Source: Hydrangea macrophylla (lineage: Eukaryota; Streptophyta; Magnoliopsida; Cornales; Hydrangeaceae). From it: DNA of 64,000 nt. Positions 10,571 through 21,302 of the stretch are shown here, piece by piece; position 1 is the first letter of the stretch, and each line of letters begins with the position of its first letter. The position numbers were made by a program, and so were the translations under genes. The stretch is taken from NCBI GenBank assembly GCA_033977485.1, contig CM066988.1, positions 3,618,501 through 3,682,500 on the forward strand. The letters are read 5' to 3'. The notes beneath the pieces were generated by a model, which was not told where the DNA came from, made no database searches, and was given only the letters and a program-made list of their open reading frames with translations.

Positions 10571-11832
10571 AGTGGTATCAAAGCTATGGTGGTTAGATCA
10601 TGGTGACAGAAGCGCACGGTGACAGTGGAGATTGGCAGCACGGTGGCTAAAGATAACACAGGATGAAGAAAAAAAAAAAGAGAATATATACTATATCGAT
10701 GGGAGCAGCGGGCTACCGTGACGTGATCGGTTGTTTTTCTGGTACGGCCATGGATTACTTGGCCTATCCACGGTTTGTGAGCAGTGTGATGATGATGATG
10801 CATGACTTTGTGAGCAGTCACGTGATGATGCATGACTTGCTGGATTTGTAATGAATTACAAATGGTTAATGGTGAGTAAGCTTGGTAAGGGAGTGATCCA
10901 GTGTAAGCAAGGAGGATTGAGTCATGGTTTTGATTGGTTAAAATTTCAACTAATTAGTGCAAATAACTATGTTAGCTGGAATTTGGGTTCCTAAGGTTTT
11001 TGGGCGCTGCGGATTCATTGGTGGGTGCAGATTTGTGAAATTCTGTATGGATTGGAAATTATTTTTTTTTGGTGATAGATCCTATGTAAATTGCAGCAGG
11101 TTGGGATCTAGGGCAAAAAAATAATTTTGATGCTACTATGATTGTAGCAGGTTGCGTATGGTGGAGAGGTTCTCACATTCTACTCATACGGGCATTTCTC
11201 TTGGGTTGTTAGATTCCGGGTACGGTAAGTATGTGCTTCTGGAGAAAATTATTTGATGGGTTCCAAGAAGGCGGGGGCAGACACAGGCGCAATTATCCGA
11301 CGGAGGTAATTGTTAGGATACTGCACGTAGGAGCGTTGATCAAATATTTTTGGAGCAGGTTCGCTATTTGGGTGGTGTGATATTAATCCCAAAGTTGCGG
11401 AGGAATCTAATATTATTGCTGAAATCACACATATCGGTTGAGAGAAGTGTGGATGGTTTATGTCGTCTGGTTGGTAGAGTTGTACTCCCAATATCTCGAT
11501 GGAAAATTCTTGCAAGTGGGGTGAATGGTTTATTTCACGGTTCAGACGATGGTGAGGGAAAATCCTGTTGGGGAGAATGAGAGGTCGAGGCTCTTCTCTG
11601 ATGAAGTTAATGCGTATAGTTAACTTGGGGCAATTGCACATGTATTGGCCACGGTTTGGCGAATCGGAGGTGTTGAGAGCATATTGATTCGGGGTGTGCA
11701 AGCTGGTACGAAAGACGGTCAATGGCAAACGGTTACAAAGTTGTCAGCTTTGTGGGTGCTCCGGTTGAGGGGGTGCTGAACATGTGTGATAGAATGATTG
11801 GACAGTTTCCCCACAAGTGATAGAGGGGTGAT

Positions 11833-12427
11833 TGTTAGGATTATATCACATGTGGGGCAATCTCATTAATTTAGGGATTGTGATTTGGCTAGATTCCTAA
11901 TGTGAGTTGGTTTCCTTGATAGAGTTATATTACTTGTCCAATAAGTAATGGGTTGCAAACTCTATATAAGGGGATGTTGTATAGGAATTTAGGATAGAGC
12001 CCTTGGTGTACCAAGTTGGGGGTCTCCCCTCATGGGGTTGCATGGTCTAGGGTGAGAGAGATATTAATCATTGGGGTTTTCTGTGAGGGTTGTTCACAAT
12101 GATAGGGATGTGAGGTAGGGATGGGTATTTCTTTATCTCTGTGATTTCTCTATGTTACAGTGATTAATTGTGTCGGGTTCTTTGGGGTATTGAGTGAGGA
12201 GAGTACAAGGGTCTTTGTGTTTGGGTTATGAGATTTAATCCATGTAAGCTTGTACCATGTTTTACTCAATAGTGAAAGAATGGATCTCTCGGGTGTGGAC
12301 GTAGGCAGGTATTTGGCCGAACCATGTAGAAATCTGTGTGTCTTTTCTTTGGTGTGCATGTTTAATTACTGTTCATGTGTGTGTGTTTATTTGGGGGAAT
12401 TTGATTCCGCGTGTTAAATTTCCAACA
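11833..12427 (+). repeat. 3' LTR of the small element
   Basis: Same length as the 5' LTR with four visible substitutions (in CAATCYCATT, GGGTTSCAAAC, TTTGTRTTTG and AACCAYGTAG). Confidence 0.9.
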
Positions 12428-12639
12428 ATAGCTACTGCCTGTGGAAGCGAGCCCGTCACCACACCCCACTGAAGCTACCAAGTGGGCCAGAAACTTATCC
12501 ACAGACCACAGAAATCAGGCTTTACTCACGCAAGCGCTTTCAACTTACGTTCGGATTCGAACTCCTGACCCTGAGGTAAGGAATGTCAGCCCCGTCCCAA
12601 CTGGGCTACCACCTCGGTGGTGTTTATCTATTTAATTAA

Positions 12640-12931
12640 CATCTGCATATGCGTGACAGGGATTTGCATGTTGTGCAACTGAAAGGGAACATATCTTACT
12701 CTCGCAACATTTTTATGCCTTCTTCTATTTCTTGGTTAGTGAGATTCTATACCATTAGTATACCATTTGTTAATTATCTATTCTACGATAAATATCACTA
12801 ACCTCCTCGGATAATACATGCACTACACCTGACAGACGTTCTTCCATTGCCATTCTCAAATCAAGGACAACAAAATGCATCGGAAGAGAAAGGGAGAGGA
12901 TAAAACTGAAATCAAAATGGTGAAGAGGGAT
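12640..12931. other. Spacer between SINE and copia element
   Basis: No gene or repeat recognised. It ends at the AAATA target duplication of the next element. Confidence 0.5.
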
Positions 12932-12936
12932 AAATA

Positions 12937-13842
12937 TGTTGTAAAACTAATGGTGAAAAGAACAAATTTGAAGAAGAATGGCAAGACTGATTTTTAAGAA
13001 AAGAAAACAGAAATAATTTAAAAAAACAAATTCGTTAGGCAGGGCACTTCCAAGAAGTTTTCTTTAAGATAGTAATTTCCCCACTATGGTGCAAATGGAC
13101 TCTTGGAAATCTATCTCAAGGATACAAAGCCTAACTTAAGACTGTTTAAATTGCACTGTTTAGCAGTCTTGGAAACACCGAATTTACCCCGACATAAAAT
13201 CAGAAAATGTATAGAAAGAAGAAGAAAGCAGAAAGGCAGAACAGAAAGAAGTAACTTACGAATGTCTACTGATGTCCATAAATATAGACACCAGAAGTCA
13301 CGAAGAAGGATCACACTTATTATTCAGAAAAGTCGTGACTCTCTGTTCTTGACTGTTGGGGACTTCCGTCGCCAAACAGTCCATACGGTCACTGACCGAT
13401 ATTTGTAAAATTTAAACTGTATTAAAACCGACCGTTATATATCACTATCTATTTTAATCTTCTTCTTTCTTTCTTTCTTATATATATATAATATTATATA
13501 TATATATATATATATATAAAAGAATTAAAGAATTAAAAAGAAAAAATTAAAAACTTGAAGCTCTTCCATGGGTCTCCTCTTGTGAGGTATCCCTTGGGAG
13601 CTTGGGAGAGAATATGAAGAACCACCTCCTATTTATAGGAGAGGCTTTCCCACAAGATTACTCCAAGTTTCCTATGTGGGACAACATACCAAATTTAAAT
13701 TTCCTTTCAAACAAATTTTTGGTGGGAAAATGAAAATTTAGTTTTCCCTCCAAAAAATAAGAAGTACACTACTATATGATATAGTAAAGATTCCTATTAT
13801 AAACTATTATTAGTAAATACTATATAATTCATATATATAACA
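12937..13842 (-). repeat. 3' LTR of the copia element
   Basis: On the minus strand it begins TGTTATATATATG and ends TTTTACAACA. It includes an AT dinucleotide run (about 13478-13519) that differs in length between the two LTRs. Confidence 0.9.
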
Positions 13843-14466
13843 ATCCCCCACTATTTACTAATAATAAATAATAAATAAATCAAATTAAAAAAAAAACACA
13901 AAAGTCGGGTACAGTATAATGGATATCCACAGGTGGACGAGCCTTGAACCTAGGATTGAACATGAAAGAATGAACTTTAAATGCCAAAGAGAACTGTGTC
14001 TTGATCTTTGTGCCTTTAAAGCAATTGAAACAATGTTCACATAATACCTTGTATTCATGGTTCTCTAGAGCCAGCGCATTATAGGCCTTGCGCTGATCCT
14101 TCTTAGCAAGTACACTAGGGTTTTACCGTGAACCCATAGAAAGCGGCCCTTACTTTCATACTTGCAAAGGCAGACTCATCAAGGGATTTTCACAACTGCT
14201 CTATCGCCCCACATAAGCTATGAGTTCTGTTAAGAATATAATTCAACCTTCTTGTTGTGAAATATTCAGTGCACTAACCAGATATGAGACTTTCGCAAAG
14301 AATAGCTTTACCCCCACTATTCCCGACATAAGTAATGCACCGGAGATATAACCTCGCGTTAACATCTCTTAGATAATGCTTGACTAAACTCCTTTGAACT
14401 TTAATCAAGTGATTTTCAGAGATTCTGACATCATCTTGTTAAAGTAGGCTACAGTCAAGGTTACCT
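13843..14466 (-). other. Polypurine tract and 3' untranslated region of the copia element
   Basis: ATCCCCCACT at 13843-13852 is the polypurine tract (AGTGGGGGAT on the minus strand). About 600 bp of noncoding sequence separate it from the RNase H stop codon. Confidence 0.7.
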
Positions 14467-15003
14467 CTAATTAATCGGTAATAGTCCCATATCCCTCATG
14501 GTTTTGTCAATCTTCTCACCACTTAATGGTTTTGTCAAAGGATCTGCACGCATTTGTTCTGTAGGTAAATGCTCAAGAGTAACTTTACCTTTCTTCACTA
14601 GTCGCCTAATGTGATTATATCTCATTGCGATGTGTTTGCTATTACTAGATATTCTCATATTTTTAGTATTATAGATCGCAGCTTGATTATCACAATACAA
14701 AGTTATAGGCGCTTTAGGTATATCAATAAAAGGAATGCATTTCATAAAATTTTTCATCCATACAATATCTTTACTAGCTAAAGACATAGCAATATACTCA
14801 GATTCCATGGATGATAAAGCAACACAAGATTGTTTCTTGGATGACCAAGCAACAATAGCACCTCCTAAAGTAAATAGCCAACCACTAGTTGATTTAGAAT
14901 TTGTTCTATCTGAAGCCCAATTAGCATCACTATAGCATTCTAAAACAAAATTTGAGCAACAATAATGTAACCCATAAGTTATAGTGTGTTTTAAATATCT
15001 CAA
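14467..15003 (-). pseudogene. Copia RNase H domain
   Basis: 178 codons read through [28 protein letters not shown] and [11 protein letters not shown], placing the acidic catalytic residues (D, E, D and the final D) in the usual copia order. This domain degrades the RNA strand of the RNA:DNA hybrid during replication. It is in a different frame from the reverse transcriptase, so a frameshift lies between 15003 and 15161. The stop after GLLPIN looks like the natural polyprotein end. Confidence 0.85.
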
Positions 15004-15160
15004 AACTCTACTAAGTTATTTCCAGTGTTCAGAACTAGGATTACTAGTGAATCTACTAAGTATTGCGATAGCACACGTAATGCCAGGTCTAGTGTTGTTC
15101 ATAGCATATATTAAGCTACCAATAACCCTAGCATATTATTCTTGATTGATAGATTCTCCT

Positions 15161-16144
15161 TTATTTAGGTACTAACTTATTATTAGGATTGATAGGTGTC
15201 TTACTAGGTTTACAATTAAAATGATTAAACTTCTTCAACACTTTCTCTATAAAGTGTGATTGCGTTAAAATGAAAGCTCCATCCTTCTTTATTACTTTAA
15301 TACCCAAAATCACGTCCACGGGTCCTAAGTCTTTCATATCAAACGTTTGAGCTAGAAACCTCTTAGTTTCATTTATGCAACCCATATTCGAACCAAATAT
15401 AAGAAAATCGTCAACATAAAGTGTCATTAAGACTTTATCATTATTAGTCACTTTATAAAATACACAACTTTCTACTTTGGAACTCTTAAACCCAAAGTTT
15501 GTAACTTCTTGTCTAAATTTTTCATACCATTGTCTTGGTGCTTGTTTTAGACCATACAAAGATTTGTTTAACTTGAAAACTTTATCTTCTTCACCTTTGA
15601 CTACATACCCTTCAGGTTGATTTATAAAATTTTTTTCATCTAAAGTTCCATTAACAAATGCAGTCTTAACATCCATCTGATGTACTTCTAAATTATAAGC
15701 GGAAGCAATTACAAACATGATTCTTATAGATGTTATTTTAGTCACAGGTGAAAAAGTTTCAAAATAGTCTATACCTTCTTTTTGACTAAAGCCTTTAGCG
15801 ACTAATCTTGCTTTATATTTGTCTACACTTCCATCAATTTTGAGTTTCTTTTTCAAAACCCATTTACATCCTATAGTTCTAGAGTTCGGAGGAAGATAAG
15901 CTAAAGACCATGTGTTATTCTCGTTTGTAGATTTTATTTCATCATCGATTTCTTTTTTCCATAAATCTGCATCGGTTAAGGACATAGCTTCTTGGAAAGT
16001 TTTAGGATCTTCTTCTAACAAGTAAGTGTACATGTCCGGTCCTAAATCCTTTTCAATTCTACGTCTCTTACTCCTTCTCAATCCATTAGAATTGCCTTCG
16101 ATGTCTTCATTTCTCAAGCTATTTGAATTTTTCTCATTAATCAA
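15161..16144 (-). pseudogene. Copia reverse transcriptase domain
   Basis: 327 codons. After a charged linker come FQEAMS, the W-x-L-V motif region GCKWVLKKKLK, KARLVAKGFSQ, DVKTAFVNG, SLYGLKQAPRQW and the catalytic LYVDDFLIFGS (YVDD at 15407-15418). These are the RVT_2 hallmarks of Ty1/copia. It would copy element RNA into DNA in virus-like particles. The frame ends at 15161, before the RT-RNase H connection. Variant NGTLDEKNFINQPEGY replaces the more common EVYMEQP-like run, consistent with decay. Confidence 0.9.
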
Positions 16145-16279
16145 GTTATGAGAGTTTTCTCCATTATCTTGAACATTAATATGTGGACCTTTATCTACCT
16201 CTTCTATTAGATCATTTCCTAATTCATGACTATCCGCATCGTTAATAGTTAAGTGTTCAAAATAAATAGCATGTGTAGA

Positions 16280-17067
16280 TTAAATTACACTGTTAGTGCT
16301 TAAGTTTAAGAATCTAGAAGCTTCGCTTTGCTTAGAGTATCCAACGAAAACACTTTTAGTAGCTTTACTCCCTAACTTAGGTTGTTTTTGTGTAGCATCT
16401 AAAACATAAGCGATACAACCCCAAACTTTGAAGTAATCAATGTTCGGCTTACGATTTTTCCACAAGTCATAAGGAGTTTTATCTTGATTCTTATGTAAAA
16501 TTCTATTAGATATATAACATGCTATGTATAGGGCTTCGCCCTAAAATGTCATAGGTAATTTTGAATGTAGCAACATTGCACTAACCATTTCAAGTAGTGT
16601 CCTATTCTTACATTCTGCTACTCCGTTTTGAGGGGGAGAATTAGGTGCAGATTCTTCTCTAACAATTCCATGAGTTTCACAAAAATTAATATAGTCATTT
16701 GATCGATATTCACCGCCTCTATCAGATCTAATACGTTGAATCCTTTTTCCATGTGCATTTTCAACTTCTTCTTTAAAGATCTTAAATTTTTCAAAAGCTT
16801 CATCTTTTGTTCTAAGTAAATAAATATAAGTATATTTAGAATAATCATCTGTAAAAGTTATGACATACCTTTTCCTCCTCTAGTTAAATGATCTTTATTG
16901 TCACATAAATCGGTATGTATTAACTCTAATAATGTAGTTTTCCTAGAAACTGATTTGAAAGGTTTTTTTTTTTTAACTATTTTTGCTTGAGCACAACATT
17001 CACAATTTTGTTTAGTTAAAATAGCACTATCTTTAGGAAGTAAATTGTGTGAGATCATACGATTCAT
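16280..17067 (-). pseudogene. Copia integrase region, frameshifted
   Basis: Fragments in three frames. At 17067-16858 are a Cys-rich CECCAQAK run and the first catalytic aspartate (LIHTDLCD). A second frame holds the middle Asp motif (SDRGGEY, near 16703-16725). At 16465-16280 is the C-terminal KVWGCIAYV...FVGYS motif, followed by a stop. Integrase inserts the cDNA and leaves 5-bp duplications, matching the AAATA seen. At least two frameshifts and several stops make it non-functional. Confidence 0.8.
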
Positions 17068-17561
17068 AGTATTACTACCAATATGTCTAATCTATAATGC
17101 CAACCATGATTATCATTCACATCAACGATATAAGTAGAAATAGACACATCTTTATTTAGATTAAGCAAGTACATATTATCTTTGGCATAGCCTTTCCCAA
17201 TGAATGATCCCTTCTTTGATATGATCACTTTTTGGGAGTCAAATACAACTCTAAAACCATGGTCATCTAACTTGTTAACGGAAACAAGGCTCTTGCGCAA
17301 TCCGGGAATGTGATGAACGTCTTTAAGCGTTAACACTTTCCCAGAGGTGAGAGGAAGTTGAACGGTCCCTTTTCCTTTGACAGAACTTGTGGAGGAATTG
17401 CCCATGAATACAACCTTGTCACCATTCACAGCTTCATAGGTCTTGAAAATATTTTTGTGAGGAGTCACATGACAGGTTGCCCCGGAGTCAACCCACCATC
17501 CTTCATCACTATTGACCATGTGAACTTCGGTGAGCATTGCAATCATGTCTTCGTCTTCCAC
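17064..17561 (-). pseudogene. Copia protease with GAG-pre-integrase start
   Basis: WWVDSGATCHVTP holds the aspartic-protease DSG triad (17481-17489). Downstream KDVHHIPGLRKSLVSV is typical of the following region. It ends in a degenerate WHYRL instead of the usual W-H-x-RLGH box, then runs out of frame. It is in phase with the upstream zinc knuckle and gag, with only one stop between them. Confidence 0.85.
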
Positions 17562-17600
17562 AACGTTAGTCTCGTTCTTTTTTTGTCCTTTACGAAAACG

Positions 17601-17642
17601 GCATTCTTTGGCCCAATGACCTAACTTACCACAAACAAAACA
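17601..17642 (-). other. Gag zinc knuckle (CCHC)
   Basis: CFVCGKLGHWAKEC fits C-x2-C-x4-H-x4-C, the RNA-binding nucleocapsid motif, and follows a lysine-rich run. It is in the same frame as gag after the stop at 17777-17775. Confidence 0.85.
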
Positions 17643-17774
17643 GGGACCTTTCTTCTTCTTCTTGGTATTCTCCTTTTTATTGGAGTTACCAAATTTTCTC
17701 TTTTTGTTATTAAAAGAACTCTTCTTTCCATTATGATCCTTAGAGATAGGTTTTGTAGAGTCGGATACCGGACC

Positions 17775-18413
17775 TTACACATTGTGAAGTTTTTCAGTCT
17801 TTCCTTGATGGTCAAGTGAATATCTTAATCTAGCCTCGCTCTCAATTTGGATATGTTGAAGTAATTCATCCAAATTCATAGGTTTCTTTTTATGTTTTAA
17901 AATTCTTTGGTAATCCTTCCAAGAAGGTGGAAGTTTACCAATAATTGTAGACACTTGAAAACTGTCCGAAAAAGGTTCACCAATATCAGCACATTCGGCG
18001 GCAATATCATTAAGAGTATTCACTTGATCAATTATAGATTTAGAATCATCAAATTTAAATTCAATATACTTGTTAATAAGGAAGGACTTATTTCCGGCAT
18101 CTTCATTTATATACCTCCGTTGGATAGCATTCCATAACTCCCAAGATGTAGCAAATTTGTGAAACACATTGAACAGAGAATTTGTCATCGCATTGAGAAT
18201 TGTAAAGTGACACACATAGTCATCCTCAACCCATTTCTTTTGTCGTTCAGTGTATTCTCCATTAACTGGTTCATCTTGTAGATATGTAGTAGACAGAACA
18301 TAGGCAACATTGGCAATAGTGAGTTGATAATTGATCTTCATGCTTCATCGCTTGTAATTGATACCTTTGACCCTCTCAAGTCTTTCTACTTCTTGAATTT
18401 GAGTCTTCACCAT
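17775..18413 (-). pseudogene. Copia gag
   Basis: The likely original start is ATG 18413 (MVKTQIQEVERL). A TGA at 18347-18345 breaks the frame, and the remaining 188-codon ORF starts at 18341. The body (ELWNAIQRRY, IDQVNTLNDIA, IIGKLPPSWKDY, MNLDELLQHIQIE) is the UBN2-type copia Gag. It would form virus-like particles with the zinc knuckle that follows. The ORF ends at 17775 just before the knuckle. Confidence 0.8.
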
Positions 18414-18449
18414 TGTTGAATCCATTGACGAACATTACTATCTTAAAAT

Positions 18450-19348
18450 TGTTGTAAAACTAATGGTAAAAAGAACAAATTTGAAGAAGAATGACAAGAC
18501 TAATTTTTAAGAAAAGAAAACAGAAACAATTAAAAAAAATAAATTCGTTAGGCAGGGCACTTCCAGGAAGCTTTCTTTAAGATAGTAATTTCCCTATTAT
18601 GATGCAAATGGACTCTTGGAAATCTATCTCAAGGATACAAAGCCTAACTTAAGAATGTCTAAATTGCACTGTTTAGCAGTCTTGGAACCACCAAATTTAC
18701 CCTGACATAAAATCATAAAATGTATAGAAAGAAGAAGAAGCAGAAAGGCAGAACAGAAAGAAGTAACTTATGAATGTCTACTGATGTCCATAAATATACA
18801 CACCAGAAGTCACGAAGAAGGATCACACTTATTATTCAGAAAAGTCATGACTCTCTGTTCTTGATTGTTGAGGACTTCCGTCGCCAAACAGTCCATACGG
18901 TCACTGACCGTTATTTGTAAAATTTAAACTGTATTAAAACCGAGCGTTATGTATAACTATCTACTTTAATCTTCTTCTTTCTTTCTTTCTTTCTTTTATA
19001 TATATGTATATATATAATATTATATATATATAAAAGAATTAAAAAGAAAAAATTAAAAACTTGAAGCTCTTCCATGGGTCTCCTCTTGTGAGGTATCCCT
19101 AGGGAGCTTGGGAGAGAATATGAAGAATCACCTCCTATTTATAGGAGAGGCTTTCCCACAAGATTACTCCAAGTTTCCTATGTGGGACAACATACCAAAT
19201 TTAAATTTCCTTTCAACCAAATATTTGGTGGGAAAATGAAAATGTGGTTTTCCCTCTAAAAAAATAAGTACACTACTATATGATATAGTAAAGTTTCCTA
19301 TTATAAACTATTATTAGTAAATACTATATAATTCATATATATATAACA
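18450..19348 (-). repeat. 5' LTR of the copia element
   Basis: Same ends as the 3' LTR. The downstream leader is ATTTTAAGATAGTAATG on the minus strand, without a standard primer site. Confidence 0.9.
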
Positions 19349-19353
19349 AAATA

Positions 19354-19894
19354 ATTATAGGGACATTAGAGAGAGAGAGCATGGAGAGAACTACAATGAT
19401 TGAGGAATAAAAACAAATAACTCTATATTAGTGTAGTTGTATATAAAATATATGGGGCTTGTGATTTGGACACAAGAAGGATGGAGGATGAATAATTAAG
19501 AGAATTTCAGCTCTGCAATGTAGTTTTATCTAGGGTAAAATTGCAATTGTGTAGTTTTTAAACTTTGTCATTCGACAAACTCTAACAAGGAAGTCAATTT
19601 ATTTCCGAAACATGAGTGGTAGCATGTAAAATTGATAAACCTCAAAGAAGGTCAATCATATTTACCTTTTTATATGTTTAGACACTTGGGCTTGTGGAAT
19701 TGTAGTTTGGCATCACTTCAGAAGTATGATTAGTACTTCTTGGCAAACTCAATGGATGGAACGATTAGTATATGATTTTCAGCAATTCACCATGTCTGGA
19801 GCATGTGCCTCATGATACAAGTTGATATTGATTTAGGTCAATGCAATGCTAAGTATCTTTATATCCAACCTCTAGTTATCTTGCATAATTTTCT

Positions 19895-19963
<69 letters not shown>

Positions 19964-20260
19964 TCTTTTGTTGTATTTGCTTTTCTCAAGCATTAGGTCT
20001 GAGATCTATTATAGATCTTATATATGTTTGAAAGATTATAACTCTTTTAAAGGTTGTAATTTGAATTTCCAACTATTTGAGACATTCAAATTCATTCCCA
20101 GCAGTCATCGTCTAAGAGTTACATTGTTTAGAATGGTGACTGTTGTATCTTGTCCGTTAAAAAACTGATTATGCAAATTTCAGTTGACCTAGTTGTCCAA
20201 ACTCCAAAATCAAGATTGATTTTTTAGAAGGAACATTCAGCCGACTAAATCTATATATCA
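19354..20260. other. AT-rich spacer with long (GA)n microsatellite
   Basis: A pure GA run spans about 19899-19959. The ORF across it (19803-20168) is an artefact of the run. Nothing else recognised. Confidence 0.6.
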
Positions 20261-20268
20261 AGTCGACC

Positions 20269-21023
20269 CATAGTTATTTAAGGCGCAAGGCGCACTTGGG
20301 CGCAAATGCCTCCTGGGGCCTAGGCGCAAGGTGCAGAAAAAAAAACGCGAGCCTGAGTGAAGTGAGGCGCACTCCAAGAAAACTTATAAGTTGATATGCT
20401 TAAGCAAATATAAGAACTCAACAATTAACATATACATAGAAATTGCCAAAACATCGAAGTAATGTGCATTTTGACCTATTAGCTTAATTGGCCAACTAGT
20501 AAGTTGTCTCCATGATGCTTCACAAAATAGTCAATCTTAGAATAAAGCAGTGAAGGCGGAAGACCTACTCAGCTATGAAACTATCACTAAATTTTAAATT
20601 TAATTATGTTGTAGATTATTTGTACAACTAGGTCTTTTCCTTTCTCTTTTCTTTTCCTTCTCTAAATTTGGGAGTCAAAACGGTTGTTAGTGTTGGTCAA
20701 AAAGAAGAATCTTCTTCTATTTTCAAAAGTTACCCTTGTGTTTTGGAAGTTGGAATGACATAATGGGTCTTAATATGGGTCCAAAACTAATAAGAGGTGG
20801 GTCATGAGTTGGGTCTAAAGTTAATGTTATTTTTTAGTATGATAATTCCATGCCTAATTAAGTTATTGATGCATAATTTTATTGAGGTATGAGCTTTACG
20901 CCTTGGGCTTTTATCAAAAGGCACAAGAAAGGCACGCCTAAGCGGACTTGTTTAAAGGGGCCTCGCCTAAGGCAAGGCGAGGCGCAAAGGCTGGCCCCGC
21001 CTGAGTGGCGCCTTTAACAACAA
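20269..21023. mobile_element. hAT-like non-autonomous element with GGCGC-rich ends
   Basis: Ends TAGTTATTTAAGGCGC and, reverse-complemented, TTGTTGTTAAAGGCGC are inverted. Flanks AGTCGACC (20261-20268) and AGTTGACC (21024-21031) form an 8-bp duplication with one mismatch. Multiple AAGGCGAGGCGC-type motifs lie near both ends. No coding capacity. Confidence 0.6.
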
Positions 21024-21297
21024 AGTTGACCGATTCGAATGAGTGTTTAAAACACATTGAACTTTATGTGAAAAGCACAGTAATATATTTATGTGAGCAT
21101 GCTTAGTTATCTATTTGGGTCAAAGGGAAGCTCGTTGAATCCTCCATGAGATTGTATTATGGCGACGACCACTTGTTTGTGGACAAAGGCATTAGATCGC
21201 ACGTGTGGGGCATGGGTCATTGGCTTGTACCGTGGACTATTGGGGGAGTCACGGACTTGCGGGTAGTGGCAGGATAAATACTTGCTCAACCGGGAGA

Positions 21298-21302
21298 TCG
21301 CT
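21298..21302. repeat. Target duplication TCGCT, left copy
   Basis: Matches 36849-36853 after the last LTR and also 33592-33596 inside the element complex. Confidence 0.9.

Larger units (their letters stand above)
9976..12427 (+). mobile_element. Young non-autonomous LTR retrotransposon, 2452 bp
   Basis: Two LTRs of 595 bp (9976-10570 and 11833-12427) flank a 1262-bp interior. The target duplication ATAGC is at 9971-9975 and 12428-12432. Primer site TGGTATCAAAGCT lies at 10573-10585 (tRNA-Met type), and a purine-rich GAGGGGTGAT polypurine tract lies just before the 3' LTR. By eye the LTRs differ at four bases, so insertion is recent. The interior lacks gag or pol; its longest ORF (11249-11728, -) resembles no protein I know. 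The element must rely on enzymes from a relative. Confidence 0.9.
9857..12618 (-). mobile_element. tRNA-derived SINE, split by a nested LTR element
   Basis: The SINE body is 12618 down to 12428, then 9975 down to 9857 (about 310 bp), on the minus strand. Its 5' head has a polymerase III A box, TAGCCCAGTTGG (perfect to TRGYNNAGNNGG), and a B box, GAGTTCGAATCC. The tail is homopolymer-rich (T9, then A runs). A 21-bp target duplication (9836-9856 and 12619-12639) brackets it. The interruption is a complete LTR element with its own 5-bp duplication of SINE sequence. Confidence 0.85.
12937..19348 (-). mobile_element. Ty1/copia retrotransposon, complete in outline, 6.4 kb
   Basis: LTRs lie at 18450-19348 (5' on the minus strand, 899 bp) and 12937-13842 (3', 906 bp), with TG...CA ends. 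The target duplication AAATA is at 12932-12936 and 19349-19353. The polypurine tract AGTGGGGGAT abuts the 3' LTR. Domain order on the minus strand is Gag, zinc knuckle, protease, integrase, reverse transcriptase, RNase H, the copia order. Coding is broken by stops and frameshifts. The LTRs show many scattered differences, so it is older than the 9976-12427 element. The sequence after the 5' LTR does not contain a canonical TGGTATCAGAGC primer site. Confidence 0.93.

Noticed and set aside
10516..10833. Histidine-rich minus-strand ORF
   Set aside because: Produced by an ATGATGATG-like simple repeat within the LTR element.
11249..11728. 159-codon minus-strand ORF in the small LTR element
   Set aside because: No recognised motif, antisense to the element and not followed by other coding signs. 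Chance open frame is more likely.
14467..18413. Possibility that the copia pol is active
   Set aside because: Stops in gag, at least two frameshifts in integrase and one between RT and RNase H.
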